DNA from: Pristionchus mayeri
Taxonomy: Eukaryota; Nematoda; Chromadorea; Rhabditida; Neodiplogasteridae
NCBI GenBank assembly: GCA_036245805.1
Contig: BTRK01000001.1
Coordinates: forward strand, 38,762,995-38,826,994
DNA: 64,000 nucleotides
Direction: 5' to 3'
Shown here: in pieces, positions 33,089-46,600 of the stretch
How positions within the stretch are numbered: position 1 is the stretch's first letter
How the letters are laid out: the number at the start of each line of letters is the position of its first letter
The notes under the pieces: model-generated
What the model was told of the DNA's origin: nothing
Databases searched by the model: none
What the model saw: the letters and a program-made list of their open reading frames with translations, nothing else
Program-made: the position numbers and the translations under genes

Positions 33089-35573
33089 GCCAGCTTAACT
33101 TGGGGTGTTTTCTCTCGCCAGCTTAACTTGGGGTGTTTTCTCTCACCAGCTTAATTTTGGGTGTGTACACTCACCAGCTTAACTTGGGGTGTTTTCTCTC
33201 GCCAGCTTAACTTGGTGTGTTTTCTCTCTCTAGCTTAACTTGGGGTGTATTCTCTCGCCAGCTTAACTTGGGGTGTTTTCTCTCGCCAGCTTAACTTGGG
33301 GTGTTTTCTCTCGCCAGCTTAACTTGGGGTGTTTTCTCTCGCCAGCTTAACTTGGGGTGTTTTCTCTCACCAGCTTAATTTTTGGTGTGTCCTCTCGCCA
33401 GCTTAACTTGGGGTGTTTTCTCTCACCATCTTAATTTTGGGTGTGTACACTCACCAGCTTAACTTGAGGTGTTTTCTCTCGCCAGCTTAACTTGGGGTGT
33501 TTTCTCTCGCCAGCTTAACTTGGGGTGTTTTCTCTCGCCAGCTTAACTTGGGGTGTTTTCTCTCACCAGCTTAATTTTGGGTGTGTACACTCACCAGCTT
33601 AACTTGGGGTGTTTTCTCTCGCCAGCTTAACTTGGTGTGTTTTCTCTCGCTAGCTTAACTTGGGGTGTATTCTCTCGCCAGCTTAACTTGGGGTGTTTTC
33701 TCTCGCCAGCTTAACTTGGGGTGTTTTCTCTCGCCAGCTTAACTTGGTGTGTTTTCTCTCGCCAGCTTAACTTGGCGTGTTTTCTCTCGCCAGCTTAACT
33801 TGGGGTGTATTCTCTCGCCAGCTTAACTTGGGGTGTTTTCTCTCGCCAGCTTAACTTGGGGGTTTTCTCTCGCCAGCTTAACTTGGGGTGTTTTCTCTCA
33901 CCAGCTTAATTTTGGATGTGTACACTCACCAGCTTAACTTGGGGTGTTTTCTCTCGCCAGCTTAACTTGGGGTGTTTTCTCTCGCCAGCTTAACTTGGGG
34001 TGTTTTCTCTCGCCAGCTTAACTTGGTGTGTTTTCTCTCGCCAGCTTAACTTGGCGTGTTTTCTCTCGCCAGCTTAACTTGGGGTGTATTCTCTCACCAG
34101 CTTAATTTTCGGTGTGTCCTCTCGCCAGCTTAACTTGGGGTGTTTTCTCTCACCAGCTTAACTTGGGGTGTTTTCTCTCGCCAGCTTAACTTGGCGTGTT
34201 TTCTCTCGCCAGCTTAACTTGGGGTGTATTCTCTCGCCAGCTTAACTTGGGGTGTTTTCTCTCGCCAGCTTAACTTGGGGGTTTTCTCTCGCCAGCTTAA
34301 TTTTGGGTGTGTACACTCACCAGCTTAACTTGGGGTGTTTTCTCTCGCCAGCTTAACTTGGGGTGTTTTCTCTCGACAGCTTAACTTGGGGTGTTTTCTC
34401 TCACCAGCTTAATTTTGGGTGTGTACACTCACCAGCTTAACTTGGGGTGTTTTCTCTCGCCAGCTTAACTTGGTGTGTTTTCTCTCGCTAGCTTAACTTG
34501 GGGTGTATTCTCTCGCCAGCTTAACTTGGGGTGTTTTCTCTCGCCAGCTTAACTTGGGGTGTTTTCTCTCGCCAGCTTAACTTGGTGTGTTTTCTCTCGC
34601 CAGCTTAACTTGGCGTGTTTTCTCTCGCCAGCTTAACTTGGGGTGTATTCTCTCGCCAGCTTAACTTGGGGTGTTTTCTCTCGCCAGCTTAACTTGGGGT
34701 GTATTCTCTCGCCAGCTTAACTTGGGGTGTTTTCTCTCGCCAGCTTAACTTGGGGGTTTTCTCTCGCCAGCTTAACTTGGGGTGTTTTCTCTCACCAGCT
34801 TAATTTTGGGTGTGTACACTCACCAGCTTAACTTGGGGTGTTTTCTCTCGCCAGCTTAACTTGGGGTGTTTTCTCTCGCCAGCTTAACTTGGGGTGTTTT
34901 CTCTCGCCAGCTTAACTTGGGGTGTATTCTCTCGCCAGCTTAACTTGGGGTGTTTTCTCTCGCCAGCTTAACTTGGAGTGTTTTCTGTCGCCAGCTTAAC
35001 TTGGGGTGTTTTCTCTCGCCAGCTTAACTTGGTGTGTTTTCTCTCGCTAGCTTAACTTGGGGTGTATTCTCTCGCCAGCTTAACTTGGGGTGTTTTCCCG
35101 CCAGCTTAACTTGGGGTGTTTTCTCTCGCCAGCTTAACTTGGGGTGTTTTCTCTCGCCAGCTTAACTTGGTGTGTTTTCTCTCGCCAGCTTAACTTGGCG
35201 TGTTTTCTCTCGCCAGCTTAACTTGGGGTGTATTCTCTCGCCAGCTTAACTTGGGGTGTTTTCTCTCGCCAGCTTAACTTGGGGTGTATTCTCTCGCCAG
35301 CTTAACTTGGGGTGTTTTCTCTCGCCAGCTTAACTTGGGGGTTTTCTCTCGCCAGCTTAACTTGGGGTGTTTTCTCTCACCAGCTTAATTTTGGGTGTGT
35401 ACACTCACCAGCTTAACTTGGGGTGTTTTCTCTCGCCAGCTTAACTTGGGGTGTTTTCTCTCGCCAGCTTAACTTGGGGTGTTTTCTCTCGCCAGCTTAA
35501 CTTGGGGTGTATTCTCTCGCCAGCTTAACTTGGGGTGTTTTCTCTCGCCAGCTTAACTTGGAGTGTTTTCTGT

Positions 35574-37122
35574 CGCCAGCTTAACTTGGGGTGTTTTCTC
35601 TCGCCAGCTTAACTTGGGGTGTTTTCTCTCACCAGCTTAATTTTGGGTGTGTACACTCACCAGCTTAACTTGGGGTGTTTTCTCTCGCCAGCTTAACTTG
35701 GTGTGTTTTCTCTCGCTAGCTTAACTTGGGGTGTATTCTCTCGCCAGCTTAACTTGGGGTGTTTTCCCGCCAGCTTAACTTGGGGTGTTTTCTCTCGCCA
35801 GCTTAACTTGGGGTGTTTTCTCTCGCCAGCTTAACTTGGTGTGTTTTCTCTCGCCAGCTTAACTTGGCGTGTTTTCTCTCGCCAGCTTAACTTGGGGTGT
35901 ATTCTCTCGCCAGCTTAACTTGGGGTGTTTTCTCTCGCCAGCTTAACTTGGGGTGTATTCTCTCGCCAGCTTAACTTGGGGTGTTTTCTCTCGCCAGCTT
36001 AACTTGGGGGTTTTCTCTCGCCAGCTTAACTTGGGGTGTTTTCTCTCACCAGCTTAATTTTGGGTGTGTACACTCACCAGCTTAACTTGGGGTGTTTTCT
36101 CTCGCCAGCTTAACTTGGGGTGTTTTCTCTCGCCAGCTTAACTTGGGGTGTATTCTCTCGCCAGCTTAACTTGGGGTGTTTTCTCTCGCCAGCTTAACTT
36201 GGAGTGTTTTCTGTCGCCAGCTTAACTTGGGGTGTTTTCTCTCGCCAGCTTAACTTGGGGTGTTTTCTCTCACCAGCTTAATTTTGGGTGTGTACACTCA
36301 CCAGCTTAACTTGGGGTGTTTTCTCTCGCCAGCTTAACTTGGTGTGTTTTCTCTCGCTAGCTTAACTTGGGGTGTATTCTCTCGCCAGCTTAACTTGGGG
36401 TGTTTTCTCTCGCCAGCTTAACTTGGGGTGTTTTCTCTCGCCAGCTTAACTTGGGGTGTTTTCTCTCGCCAGCTTAACTTGGGGTGTTTTCTCTCACCAG
36501 CTTAATTTTTGGTGTGTCCTCTCGCCAGCTTAACTTGGGGTGTTTTCTCTCACCATCTTAATTTTGGGTGTGTACACTCACCAGCTTAACTTGGGGTGTT
36601 TTCTCTCACCAGCTTAACTTGGGGTGTTTTCTCTCACCAGCTTAACTTGGGGTGTTTTCTCTCGCCAGCTTAACTTGGGGTGTTTTCTCTCGCCAGCTTA
36701 ACTTGGGGTGTTTTCTCTCGTCAGCTTAACTTGGGGTGTTTTCTCTCGCCAGCTTAACTTGGGGTGTTTTCTCTCGCCAGCTTAACTTGGGGTGTTTTCT
36801 CTCGCCAGCTTAACTTGGGGTGTTTTCTCTCACCAGCTTAATTTTTGGTGTTTTCTCTCGCCAGCTTAACTTGGGGTGTTTTCTCTCGCCAGCTTAACTT
36901 GGGGTGTTTTCTCTCGCCAGCTTAACTTGGGGTGTTTTCTCTCACCAGCTTAATTTTGGGTGTGTACACTCACCAGCTTAACTTGGGGTGTTTTCTCTCG
37001 CCAGCTTAACTTGGTGTGTTTTCTCTCGCTAGCTTAACTTGGGGTGTATTCTCTCGCCAGCTTAACTTGGGGTGTTTTCTCTCGCCAGCTTAACTTGGGG
37101 TGTTTTCTCTCGCCAGCTTAAC
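35574..37122 (+). repeat. HOR copy matching 39,122-40,670 (offset 3,548)
   Basis: Landmarks in register: B 35,631/39,179; the 26-bp O unit TTTTCCCGCC 35,766/39,314; S 36,188/39,736; J 36,496/40,044; CGTCAGC 36,720/40,268; J with TTTTCTCTC end about 36,832/40,380; D 37,028/40,576. The match breaks at about 37,125, where this copy has a C unit and the other an A unit. Confidence 0.87.
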
Positions 37123-38661
37123 TTGGTGTGTTTTCTCTCGCCAGCTTAACTTGGCGTGTTTTCTCTCGCCAGCTTAACTTGGGGTGTATTCTCTCGCCAG
37201 CTTAACTTGGGGTGTTTTCTCTCGCCAGCTTAACTTGGGGGTTTTCTCTCGCCAGCTTAACTTGGGGTGTTTTCTCTCACCAGCTTAATTTTGGGTGTGT
37301 ACACTCACCAGCTTAACTTGGGGTGTTTTCTCTCGCCAGCTTAACTTGGGGTGTTTTCTCTCGCCAGCTTAACTTGGGGTGTTTTCTCTCGCCAGCTTAA
37401 CTTGGGGTGTTTTCTCTCGCCAGCTTAACTTGGGGTGTTTTCTCTCGCCAGCTTAACTTGGGGTGTTTTCTCTCGCCAGCTTAACTTGGGGTGTTTTCTC
37501 TCGCCAGCTTAACTTGGGGTGTTTTCTCTCACCAGCTTAATTTTGGGTGTGTACACTCACCAGCTTAACTTGGGGTGTTTTCTCTCGCTAGCTTAACTTG
37601 GGGTGTATTCTCTCGCCAGCTTAACTTGGGGTGTTTTCTCTCGCCAGCTTAACTTGGGGTGTTTTCTCTCGCCAGCTTAACTTGGGGTGTTTTCTCTCGC
37701 CAGCTTAACTTGGTGTGTTTTCTGTCGCCAGCTTAACTTGGCGTGTTTTCTCTCGCCAGCTTAACTTGGGGTGTATTCTCTCGCCAGCTTAACTTGGGGT
37801 GTTTTCTCTCGCCAGCTTAACTTGGGGGTTTTCTCTCGCCAGCTTAACTTGGGGTGTTTTCTCTCACCAGCTTAATTTTGGGTGTGTACACTCACCAGCT
37901 TAACTTGGGGTTTTTTCTCTCGCCAGCTTAACTTGGTGTGTTTTCTCTCGCCAGCTTAACTTGGCGTGTTTTCTCTCGCCAGCTTAACTTGGGGTGTATT
38001 CTCTCGCCAGCTTAACTTGGGGTGTTTTCTCTCGCCAGCTTAACTTGGGGGTTTTCTCTCGCCAGCTTAACTTGGGGTGTTTTCTCTCACCAGCTTAATT
38101 TTGGGTGTGTACACTCACCAGCTTAACTTGGGGTGTTTTCTCTCGCCAGCTTAACTTGGGGTGTTTTCTCTCGCCAGCTTAACTTGGGGTGTTTTCTCTC
38201 GCCAGCTTAACTTGGGGTGTTTTCTCTCGCCAGCTTAACTTGGGGTGTTTTCTCTCGCCAGCTTAACTTGGGGTGTTTTCTCTCGCCAGCTTAACTTGGG
38301 GTGTTTTCTCTCGCCAGCTTAACTTGGGGTGTTTTCTCTCACCAGCTTAATTTTGGGTGTGTACACTCACCAGCTTAACTTGGGGTGTTTTCTCTCGCTA
38401 GCTTAACTTGGGGTGTATTCTCTCGCCAGCTTAACTTGGGGTGTTTTCTCTCGCCAGCTTAACTTGGGGTGTTTTCTCTCGCCAGCTTAACTTGGGGTGT
38501 TTTCTCTCGCCAGCTTAACTTGGTGTGTTTTCTGTCGCCAGCTTAACTTGGCGTGTTTTCTCTCGCCAGCTTAACTTGGGGTGTATTCTCTCGCCAGCTT
38601 AACTTGGGGTGTTTTCTCTCGCCAGCTTAACTTGGGGGTTTTCTCTCGCCAGCTTAACTTG
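37104..38661 (+). repeat. 810-bp tandem duplication
   Basis: About 37,104-37,851 matches 37,914-38,661 at offset 810. Landmarks: C 37,123/37,933; E 37,151/37,961; B 37,279/38,089; B 37,531/38,341; D 37,588/38,398; the rare C unit with TTTTCTGTC 37,722/38,532; G 37,824/38,634. The unit with GGGGTTTTTT (37,894-37,921) lies just before copy 2. Confidence 0.86.
37894..37921 (+). repeat. G19T monomer exemplar (GGGGTTTTTT)
   Basis: A-type unit after B with G19T, turning TGTTTT into TTTTTT. Four copies were found: 37,894, 38,815, 41,778 and 44,377. All follow a B unit in block III. The copies at 38,815 and 41,778 are in register in the 2,963-bp duplication. Confidence 0.88.
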
Positions 38662-40669
38662 GCGTGTTTTCTCTCGCCAGCTTAACTTGGGGTGTATTCT
38701 CTCGCCAGCTTAACTTGGGGTGTTTTCTCTCGCCAGCTTAACTTGGGGGTTTTCTCTCGCCAGCTTAACTTGGGGTGTTTTCTCTCACCAGCTTAATTTT
38801 GGGTGTGTACACTCACCAGCTTAACTTGGGGTTTTTTCTCTCGCCAGCTTAACTTGGGGTGTTTTCTCTCGCCAGCTTAACTTGGTGTGTTTTCTCTCGC
38901 CAGCTTAACTTGGCGTGTTTTCTCTCGCCAGCTTAACTTGGGGTGTATTCTCTCGCCAGCTTAACTTGGGGTGTTTTCTCTCGCCAGCTTAACTTGGTGT
39001 GTTTTCTCTCGCCAGCTTAACTTGGGGTGTATTCTCTCGCCAGCTTAACTTGGGGTGTTTTCTCTCGCCAGCTTAACTTGGGGTGTTTTCTCTCACCAGC
39101 TTAATTTTCGGTGTGTCCTCTCGCCAGCTTAACTTGGGGTGTTTTCTCTCGCCAGCTTAACTTGGGGTGTTTTCTCTCACCAGCTTAATTTTGGGTGTGT
39201 ACACTCACCAGCTTAACTTGGGGTGTTTTCTCTCGCCAGCTTAACTTGGTGTGTTTTCTCTCGCTAGCTTAACTTGGGGTGTATTCTCTCGCCAGCTTAA
39301 CTTGGGGTGTTTTCCCGCCAGCTTAACTTGGGGTGTTTTCTCTCGCCAGCTTAACTTGGGGTGTTTTCTCTCGCCAGCTTAACTTGGTGTGTTTTCTCTC
39401 GCCAGCTTAACTTGGCGTGTTTTCTCTCGCCAGCTTAACTTGGGGTGTATTCTCTCGCCAGCTTAACTTGGGGTGTTTTCTCTCGCCAGCTTAACTTGGG
39501 GTGTATTCTCTCGCCAGCTTAACTTGGGGTGTTTTCTCTCGCCAGCTTAACTTGGGGGTTTTCTCTCGCCAGCTTAACTTGGGGTGTTTTCTCTCACCAG
39601 CTTAATTTTGGGTGTGTACACTCACCAGCTTAACTTGGGGTGTTTTCTCTCGCCAGCTTAACTTGGGGTGTTTTCTCTCGCCAGCTTAACTTGGGGTGTA
39701 TTCTCTCGCCAGCTTAACTTGGGGTGTTTTCTCTCGCCAGCTTAACTTGGAGTGTTTTCTGTCGCCAGCTTAACTTGGGGTGTTTTCTCTCGCCAGCTTA
39801 ACTTGGGGTGTTTTCTCTCACCAGCTTAATTTTGGGTGTGTACACTCACCAGCTTAACTTGGGGTGTTTTCTCTCGCCAGCTTAACTTGGTGTGTTTTCT
39901 CTCGCTAGCTTAACTTGGGGTGTATTCTCTCGCCAGCTTAACTTGGGGTGTTTTCTCTCGCCAGCTTAACTTGGGGTGTTTTCTCTCGCCAGCTTAACTT
40001 GGGGTGTTTTCTCTCGCCAGCTTAACTTGGGGTGTTTTCTCTCACCAGCTTAATTTTTGGTGTGTCCTCTCGCCAGCTTAACTTGGGGTGTTTTCTCTCA
40101 CCATCTTAATTTTGGGTGTGTACACTCACCAGCTTAACTTGGGGTGTTTTCTCTCACCAGCTTAACTTGGGGTGTTTTCTCTCACCAGCTTAACTTGGGG
40201 TGTTTTCTCTCGCCAGCTTAACTTGGGGTGTTTTCTCTCGCCAGCTTAACTTGGGGTGTTTTCTCTCGTCAGCTTAACTTGGGGTGTTTTCTCTCGCCAG
40301 CTTAACTTGGGGTGTTTTCTCTCGCCAGCTTAACTTGGGGTGTTTTCTCTCGCCAGCTTAACTTGGGGTGTTTTCTCTCACCAGCTTAATTTTTGGTGTT
40401 TTCTCTCGCCAGCTTAACTTGGGGTGTTTTCTCTCGCCAGCTTAACTTGGGGTGTTTTCTCTCGCCAGCTTAACTTGGGGTGTTTTCTCTCACCAGCTTA
40501 ATTTTGGGTGTGTACACTCACCAGCTTAACTTGGGGTGTTTTCTCTCGCCAGCTTAACTTGGTGTGTTTTCTCTCGCTAGCTTAACTTGGGGTGTATTCT
40601 CTCGCCAGCTTAACTTGGGGTGTTTTCTCTCGCCAGCTTAACTTGGGGTGTTTTCTCTCGCCAGCTTAA
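38647..40669 (+). repeat. HOR copy matching 41,610-43,632 (offset 2,963)
   Basis: Landmarks in register: E 38,659/41,622; B 38,787/41,750; G19T unit 38,815/41,778; Q (AATTTTCGG) 39,095/42,058; O unit 39,314/42,277; S 39,736/42,699; J 40,044/43,007; H 40,101/43,064; CGTCAGC 40,268/43,231; D 40,576/43,539. Part of it is also related to 35,574-37,122, so three staggered copies exist here. Confidence 0.88.
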
Positions 40670-41051
40670 CTTGGGGTGTTTTCTCTCGCCAGCTTAACTT
40701 GGGGTGTTTTCTCTCACCAGCTTAATTTTTGGTGTTTTCTCTCGCCAGCTTAACTTGGGGTGTTTTCTCTCGCCAGCTTAACTTGGGGTGTTTTCTCTCG
40801 CCAGCTTAACTTGGGGTGTTTTCTCTCACCAGCTTAATTTTGGGTGTGTACACTCACCAGCTTAACTTGGGGTGTTTTCTCTCGCCAGCTTAACTTGGTG
40901 TGTTTTCTCTCGCTAGCTTAACTTGGGGTGTATTCTCTCGCCAGCTTAACTTGGGGTGTTTTCTCTCGCCAGCTTAACTTGGGGTGTTTTCTCTCGCCAG
41001 CTTAACTTGGTGTGTTTTCTCTCGCCAGCTTAACTTGGCGTGTTTTCTCTC
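40380..41051 (+). repeat. 336-bp local tandem duplication (approximate limits)
   Basis: J with TTTTCTCTC end at 40,380 and 40,716, and D at 40,576 and 40,912, are both 336 bp (12 monomers) apart, with the same order of units between. This step is absent from the sister copy at 36.8-37.1 kb and from 43.3-43.6 kb, so it is younger than the 3,548- and 2,963-bp duplications. The right end was not fixed exactly. Confidence 0.8.
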
Positions 41052-41582
41052 GCCAGCTTAACTTGGGGTGTATTCTCTCGCCAGCTTAACTTGGGGTGTT
41101 TTCTCTCGCCAGCTTAACTTGGGGGTTTTCTCTCGCCAGCTTAACTTGGGGTGTTTTCTCTCACCAGCTTAATTTTGGGTGTGTACACTCACCAGCTTAA
41201 CTTGGGGTGTTTTCTCTCGCCAGCTTAACTTGGGGTGTTTTCTCTCGCCAGCTTAACTTGGGGTGTTTTCTCTCGCCAGCTTAACTTGGGGTGTTTTCTC
41301 TCGCCAGCTTAACTTGGGGTGTTTTCTCTCGCCAGCTTAACTTGGGGTGTTTTCTCTCGCCAGCTTAACTTGGGGTGTTTTCTCTCGCCAGCTTAACTTG
41401 GGGTGTTTTCTCTCACCAGCTTAATTTTGGGTGTGTACACTCACCAGCTTAACTTGGGGTGTTTTCTCTCGCTAGCTTAACTTGGGGTGTATTCTCTCGC
41501 CAGCTTAACTTGGGGTGTTTTCTCTCGCCAGCTTAACTTGGGGTGTTTTCTCTCGCCAGCTTAACTTGGGGTGTTTTCTCTC

Positions 41583-41610
41583 GCCAGCTTAACTTGGTGT
41601 GTTTTCAGTC
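41583..41610 (+). repeat. C unit with TTTTCAGTC end
   Basis: The unit is C (GGTG) ending TTTTCAGTC. Corresponding units at 37,722, 38,532 and about 44,206 end TTTTCTGTC, so T25A was added to the already rare C26G form. It is private to this copy and dates it as derived from the TTTTCTGTC type. Confidence 0.85.
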
Positions 41611-43632
41611 GCCAGCTTAACTTGGCGTGTTTTCTCTCGCCAGCTTAACTTGGGGTGTATTCTCTCGCCAGCTTAACTTGGGGTGTTTTCTCTCGCCAGC
41701 TTAACTTGGGGGTTTTCTCTCGCCAGCTTAACTTGGGGTGTTTTCTCTCACCAGCTTAATTTTGGGTGTGTACACTCACCAGCTTAACTTGGGGTTTTTT
41801 CTCTCGCCAGCTTAACTTGGGGTGTTTTCTCTCGCCAGCTTAACTTGGTGTGTTTTCTCTCGCCAGCTTAACTTGGCGTGTTTTCTCTCGCCAGCTTAAC
41901 TTGGGGTGTATTCTCTCGCCAGCTTAACTTGGGGTGTTTTCTCTCGCCAGCTTAACTTGGTGTGTTTTCTCTCGCCAGCTTAACTTGGGGTGTATTCTCT
42001 CGCCAGCTTAACTTGGGGTGTTTTCTCTCGCCAGCTTAACTTGGGGTGTTTTCTCTCACCAGCTTAATTTTCGGTGTGTCCTCTCGCCAGCTTAACTTGG
42101 GGTGTTTTCTCTCGCCAGCTTAACTTGGGGTGTTTTCTCTCACCAGCTTAATTTTGGGTGTGTACACTCACCAGCTTAACTTGGGGTGTTTTCTCTCGCC
42201 AGCTTAACTTGGTGTGTTTTCTCTCGCTAGCTTAACTTGGGGTGTATTCTCTCGCCAGCTTAACTTGGGGTGTTTTCCCGCCAGCTTAACTTGGGGTGTT
42301 TTCTCTCGCCAGCTTAACTTGGGGTGTTTTCTCTCGCCAGCTTAACTTGGTGTGTTTTCTCTCGCCAGCTTAACTTGGCGTGTTTTCTCTCGCCAGCTTA
42401 ACTTGGGGTGTATTCTCTCGCCAGCTTAACTTGGGGTGTTTTCTCTCGCCAGCTTAACTTGGGGTGTATTCTCTCGCCAGCTTAACTTGGGGTGTTTTCT
42501 CTCGCCAGCTTAACTTGGGGGTTTTCTCTCGCCAGCTTAACTTGGGGTGTTTTCTCTCACCAGCTTAATTTTGGGTGTGTACACTCACCAGCTTAACTTG
42601 GGGTGTTTTCTCTCGCCAGCTTAACTTGGGGTGTTTTCTCTCGCCAGCTTAACTTGGGGTGTATTCTCTCGCCAGCTTAACTTGGGGTGTTTTCTCTCGC
42701 CAGCTTAACTTGGAGTGTTTTCTGTCGCCAGCTTAACTTGGGGTGTTTTCTCTCGCCAGCTTAACTTGGGGTGTTTTCTCTCACCAGCTTAATTTTGGGT
42801 GTGTACACTCACCAGCTTAACTTGGGGTGTTTTCTCTCGCCAGCTTAACTTGGTGTGTTTTCTCTCGCTAGCTTAACTTGGGGTGTATTCTCTCGCCAGC
42901 TTAACTTGGGGTGTTTTCTCTCGCCAGCTTAACTTGGGGTGTTTTCTCTCGCCAGCTTAACTTGGGGTGTTTTCTCTCGCCAGCTTAACTTGGGGTGTTT
43001 TCTCTCACCAGCTTAATTTTTGGTGTGTCCTCTCGCCAGCTTAACTTGGGGTGTTTTCTCTCACCATCTTAATTTTGGGTGTGTACACTCACCAGCTTAA
43101 CTTGGGGTGTTTTCTCTCACCAGCTTAACTTGGGGTGTTTTCTCTCACCAGCTTAACTTGGGGTGTTTTCTCTCGCCAGCTTAACTTGGGGTGTTTTCTC
43201 TCGCCAGCTTAACTTGGGGTGTTTTCTCTCGTCAGCTTAACTTGGGGTGTTTTCTCTCGCCAGCTTAACTTGGGGTGTTTTCTCTCGCCAGCTTAACTTG
43301 GGGTGTTTTCTCTCGCCAGCTTAACTTGGGGTGTTTTCTCTCACCAGCTTAATTTTTGGTGTTTTCTCTCGCCAGCTTAACTTGGGGTGTTTTCTCTCGC
43401 CAGCTTAACTTGGGGTGTTTTCTCTCGCCAGCTTAACTTGGGGTGTTTTCTCTCACCAGCTTAATTTTGGGTGTGTACACTCACCAGCTTAACTTGGGGT
43501 GTTTTCTCTCGCCAGCTTAACTTGGTGTGTTTTCTCTCGCTAGCTTAACTTGGGGTGTATTCTCTCGCCAGCTTAACTTGGGGTGTTTTCTCTCGCCAGC
43601 TTAACTTGGGGTGTTTTCTCTCGCCAGCTTAA
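41610..43632 (+). repeat. HOR copy matching 38,647-40,669 (offset 2,963)
   Basis: Second staggered copy; see the partner for aligned markers. It ends where this copy has a C unit (TTGGTG at 43,633) and the partner an A unit (TTGGGG at 40,670). It is followed by C-E-D' and G, as after 37,122, so this copy retains the order that the 40.7-kb copy lost to its local 336-bp duplication. Confidence 0.86.
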
Positions 43633-46600
43633 CTTGGTGTGTTTTCTCTCGCCAGCTTAACTTGGCGTGTTTTCTCTCGCCAGCTTAACTTGGGGTGTAT
43701 TCTCTCGCCAGCTTAACTTGGGGTGTTTTCTCTCGCCAGCTTAACTTGGGGGTTTTCTCTCGCCAGCTTAACTTGGGGTGTTTTCTCTCACCAGCTTAAT
43801 TTTGGGTGTGTACACTCACCAGCTTAACTTGGGGTGTTTTCTCTCGCCAGCTTAACTTGGGGTGTTTTCTCTCGCCAGCTTAACTTGGGGTGTTTTCTCT
43901 CGCCAGCTTAACTTGGGGTGTTTTCTCTCGCCAGCTTAACTTGGGGTGTTTTCTCTCGCCAGCTTAACTTGGGGTGTTTTCTCTCGCCAGCTTAACTTGG
44001 GGTGTTTTCTCTCACCAGCTTAATTTTGGGTGTGTACACTCACCAGCTTAACTTGGGGTGTTTTCTCTCGCTAGCTTAACTTGGGGTGTATTCTCTCGCC
44101 AGCTTAACTTGGGGTGTTTTCTCTCGCCAGCTTAACTTGGGGTGTTTTCTCTCGCCAGCTTAACTTGGGGTGTTTTCTCTCGCCAGCTTAACTTGGTGTG
44201 TTTTCTGTCGCCAGCTTAACTTGGCGTGTTTTCTCTCGCCAGCTTAACTTGGGGTGTATTCTCTCGCCAGCTTAACTTGGGGTGTTTTCTCTCGCCAGCT
44301 TAACTTGGGGGTTTTCTCTCGCCAGCTTAACTTGGGGTGTTTTCTCTCACCAGCTTAATTTTGGGTGTGTACACTCACCAGCTTAACTTGGGGTTTTTTC
44401 TCTCGCCAGCTTAACTTGGGGTGTTTTCTCTCGCCAGCTTAACTTGGTGTGTTTTCTCTCGCCAGCTTAACTTGGCGTGTTTTCTCTCGCCAGCTTAACT
44501 TGGGGTGTATTCTCTCGCCAGCTTAACTTGGGGTGTTTTCTCTCGCCAGCTTAACTTGGGGGTTTTCTCTCGCCAGCTTAACTTGGGGTGTTTTCTCTCG
44601 CCAGCTTAACTTGGGGTGTTTTCTCTCGCCAGCTTAACTTGGGGTGTTTTCTCTCGCCAGCTTAACTTGGGGTGTTTTCTCTCGCCAGCTTAACTTGGGG
44701 TGTTTTCTCTCGCCAGCTTAACTTGGGGTGTTTTCTCTCACCAGCTTAATTTTCGGTGTGTCCTCTCGCCAGCTTAACTTGGGGTGTTTTCTCTCACCAG
44801 CTTAACTTGGGGTGTTTTCTCTCGCCAGCTTAACTTGGGGTGTTTTCTCTCGCCAGCTTAACTTGGGGTGTTTTCTCTCACCAGCTTAATTTTGGGTGTG
44901 TACACTCACCAGCTTAACTTGGGGTGTTTTCTCTCGCTAGCTTAACTTGGGGTGTATTCTCTCGCCAGCTTAACTTGGGGTGTTTTCTCTCGCCAGCTTA
45001 ACTTGGGGTGTTTTCTCTCGCCAGCTTAACTTGGGGTGTTTTCTCTCGCCAGCTTAACTTGGTGTGTTTTCTCTCGCCAGCTTAACTTGGCGTGTTTTCT
45101 CTCGCCAGCTTAACTTGGGGTGTATTCTCTCGCCAGCTTAACTTGGGGTGTTTTCTCTCGCCAGCTTAACTTGGGGGTTTCTCTCGCCAGCTTAACTTGG
45201 GGTGTTTTCTCTCACCAGCTTAATTTTGGGTGTGTACACTCACCAGCTTAACTTGGGGTGTTTTCTCTCGCCAGCTTAACTTGGGGTGTTTTCTCTCGCC
45301 AGCTTAACTTGGGGTGTTTTCTCTCGCCAGCTTAACTTGGGGTGTTTTCTCTCGCCAGCTTAACTTGGGGTGTTTTCTCTCACCAGCTTAATTTTCGGTG
45401 TGTCCTCTCGCCAGCTTAACTTGGGGTGTTTTCTCTCACCAGCTTAACTTGGGGTGTTTTCTCTCGCCAGCTTAACTTGGGGTGTTTTCTCTCGCCAGCT
45501 TAACTTGGTGTGTTTTCTCTCGCCAGCTTAACTTGGCGTGTTTTCTCTCGCCAGCTTAACTTGGGGTGTATTCTCTCGCCAGCTTAACTTGGGGTGTTTT
45601 CTCTCGCCAGCTTAACTTGGGGGTTTTCTCTCGCCAGCTTAACTTGGGGTGTTTTCTCTCACCAGCTTAATTTTGGGTGTGTACACTCACCAGCTTAACT
45701 TGGGGTGTTTTCTCTCGCCAGCTTAACTTGGGGTGTTTTCTCTCGCCAGCTTAACTTGGGGTGTTTTCTCTCGCCAGCTTAACTTGGGGTGTTTTCTCTC
45801 GCCAGCTTAACTTGGGGTGTTTTCTCTCGCCAGCTTAACTTGGGGTGTTTTCTCTCGCCAGCTTAACTTGGGGTGTTTTCTCTCGCCAGCTTAACTTGGG
45901 GTGTTTTCTCTCGCCAGCTTAACTTGGGGTGTTTTCTCTCACCAGCTTAATTTTCGGTGTGTCCTCTCGCCAGCTTAACTTGGGGTGTTTTCTCTCGCCA
46001 GCTTAACTTGGGGTGTTTTCTCTCGCCAGCTTAACTTGGGGTGTATTCTCTCGCCAGCTTAACTTGGGGTGTTTTCTCTCGCCAGCTTAACTTGGGGGTT
46101 TTCTCTCGCCAGCTTAACTTGGGGTGTTTTCTCTCACCAGCTTAATTTTGGGTGTGTACACTCACCAGCTTAACTTGGGGTGTTTTCTCTCGCCAGCTTA
46201 ACTTGGGGTGTGTCCTCTCGCCAGCTTAACTTGGGGTGTTTTCTCTCACCATCTTAATTTTGGGTGTGTACACTCACCAGCTTAACTTGAGGTGTTTTCT
46301 CTCGCCAGCTTAGCTTGGGGTGTTTTCTCTCGCCAGCTTAACTTGGGGTGTTTTCTCTCGCCAGCTTAACTTGGGGTGTTTTCTCTCACCAGCTTAATTT
46401 TGGGTGTGTACACTCACCAGCTTAACTTGGGGTGTTTTCTCTCGCTAGCTTAACTTGGGGTGTATTCTCTCGCCAGCTTAACTTGGGGTGTTTTCTCTCG
46501 CCAGCTTAACTTGGGGTGTTTTCTCTCGCCAGCTTAACTTGGTGTGTTTTCTCTCGCCAGCTTAACTTGGCGTGTTTTCTCTCGCCAGCTTAACTTGGGG

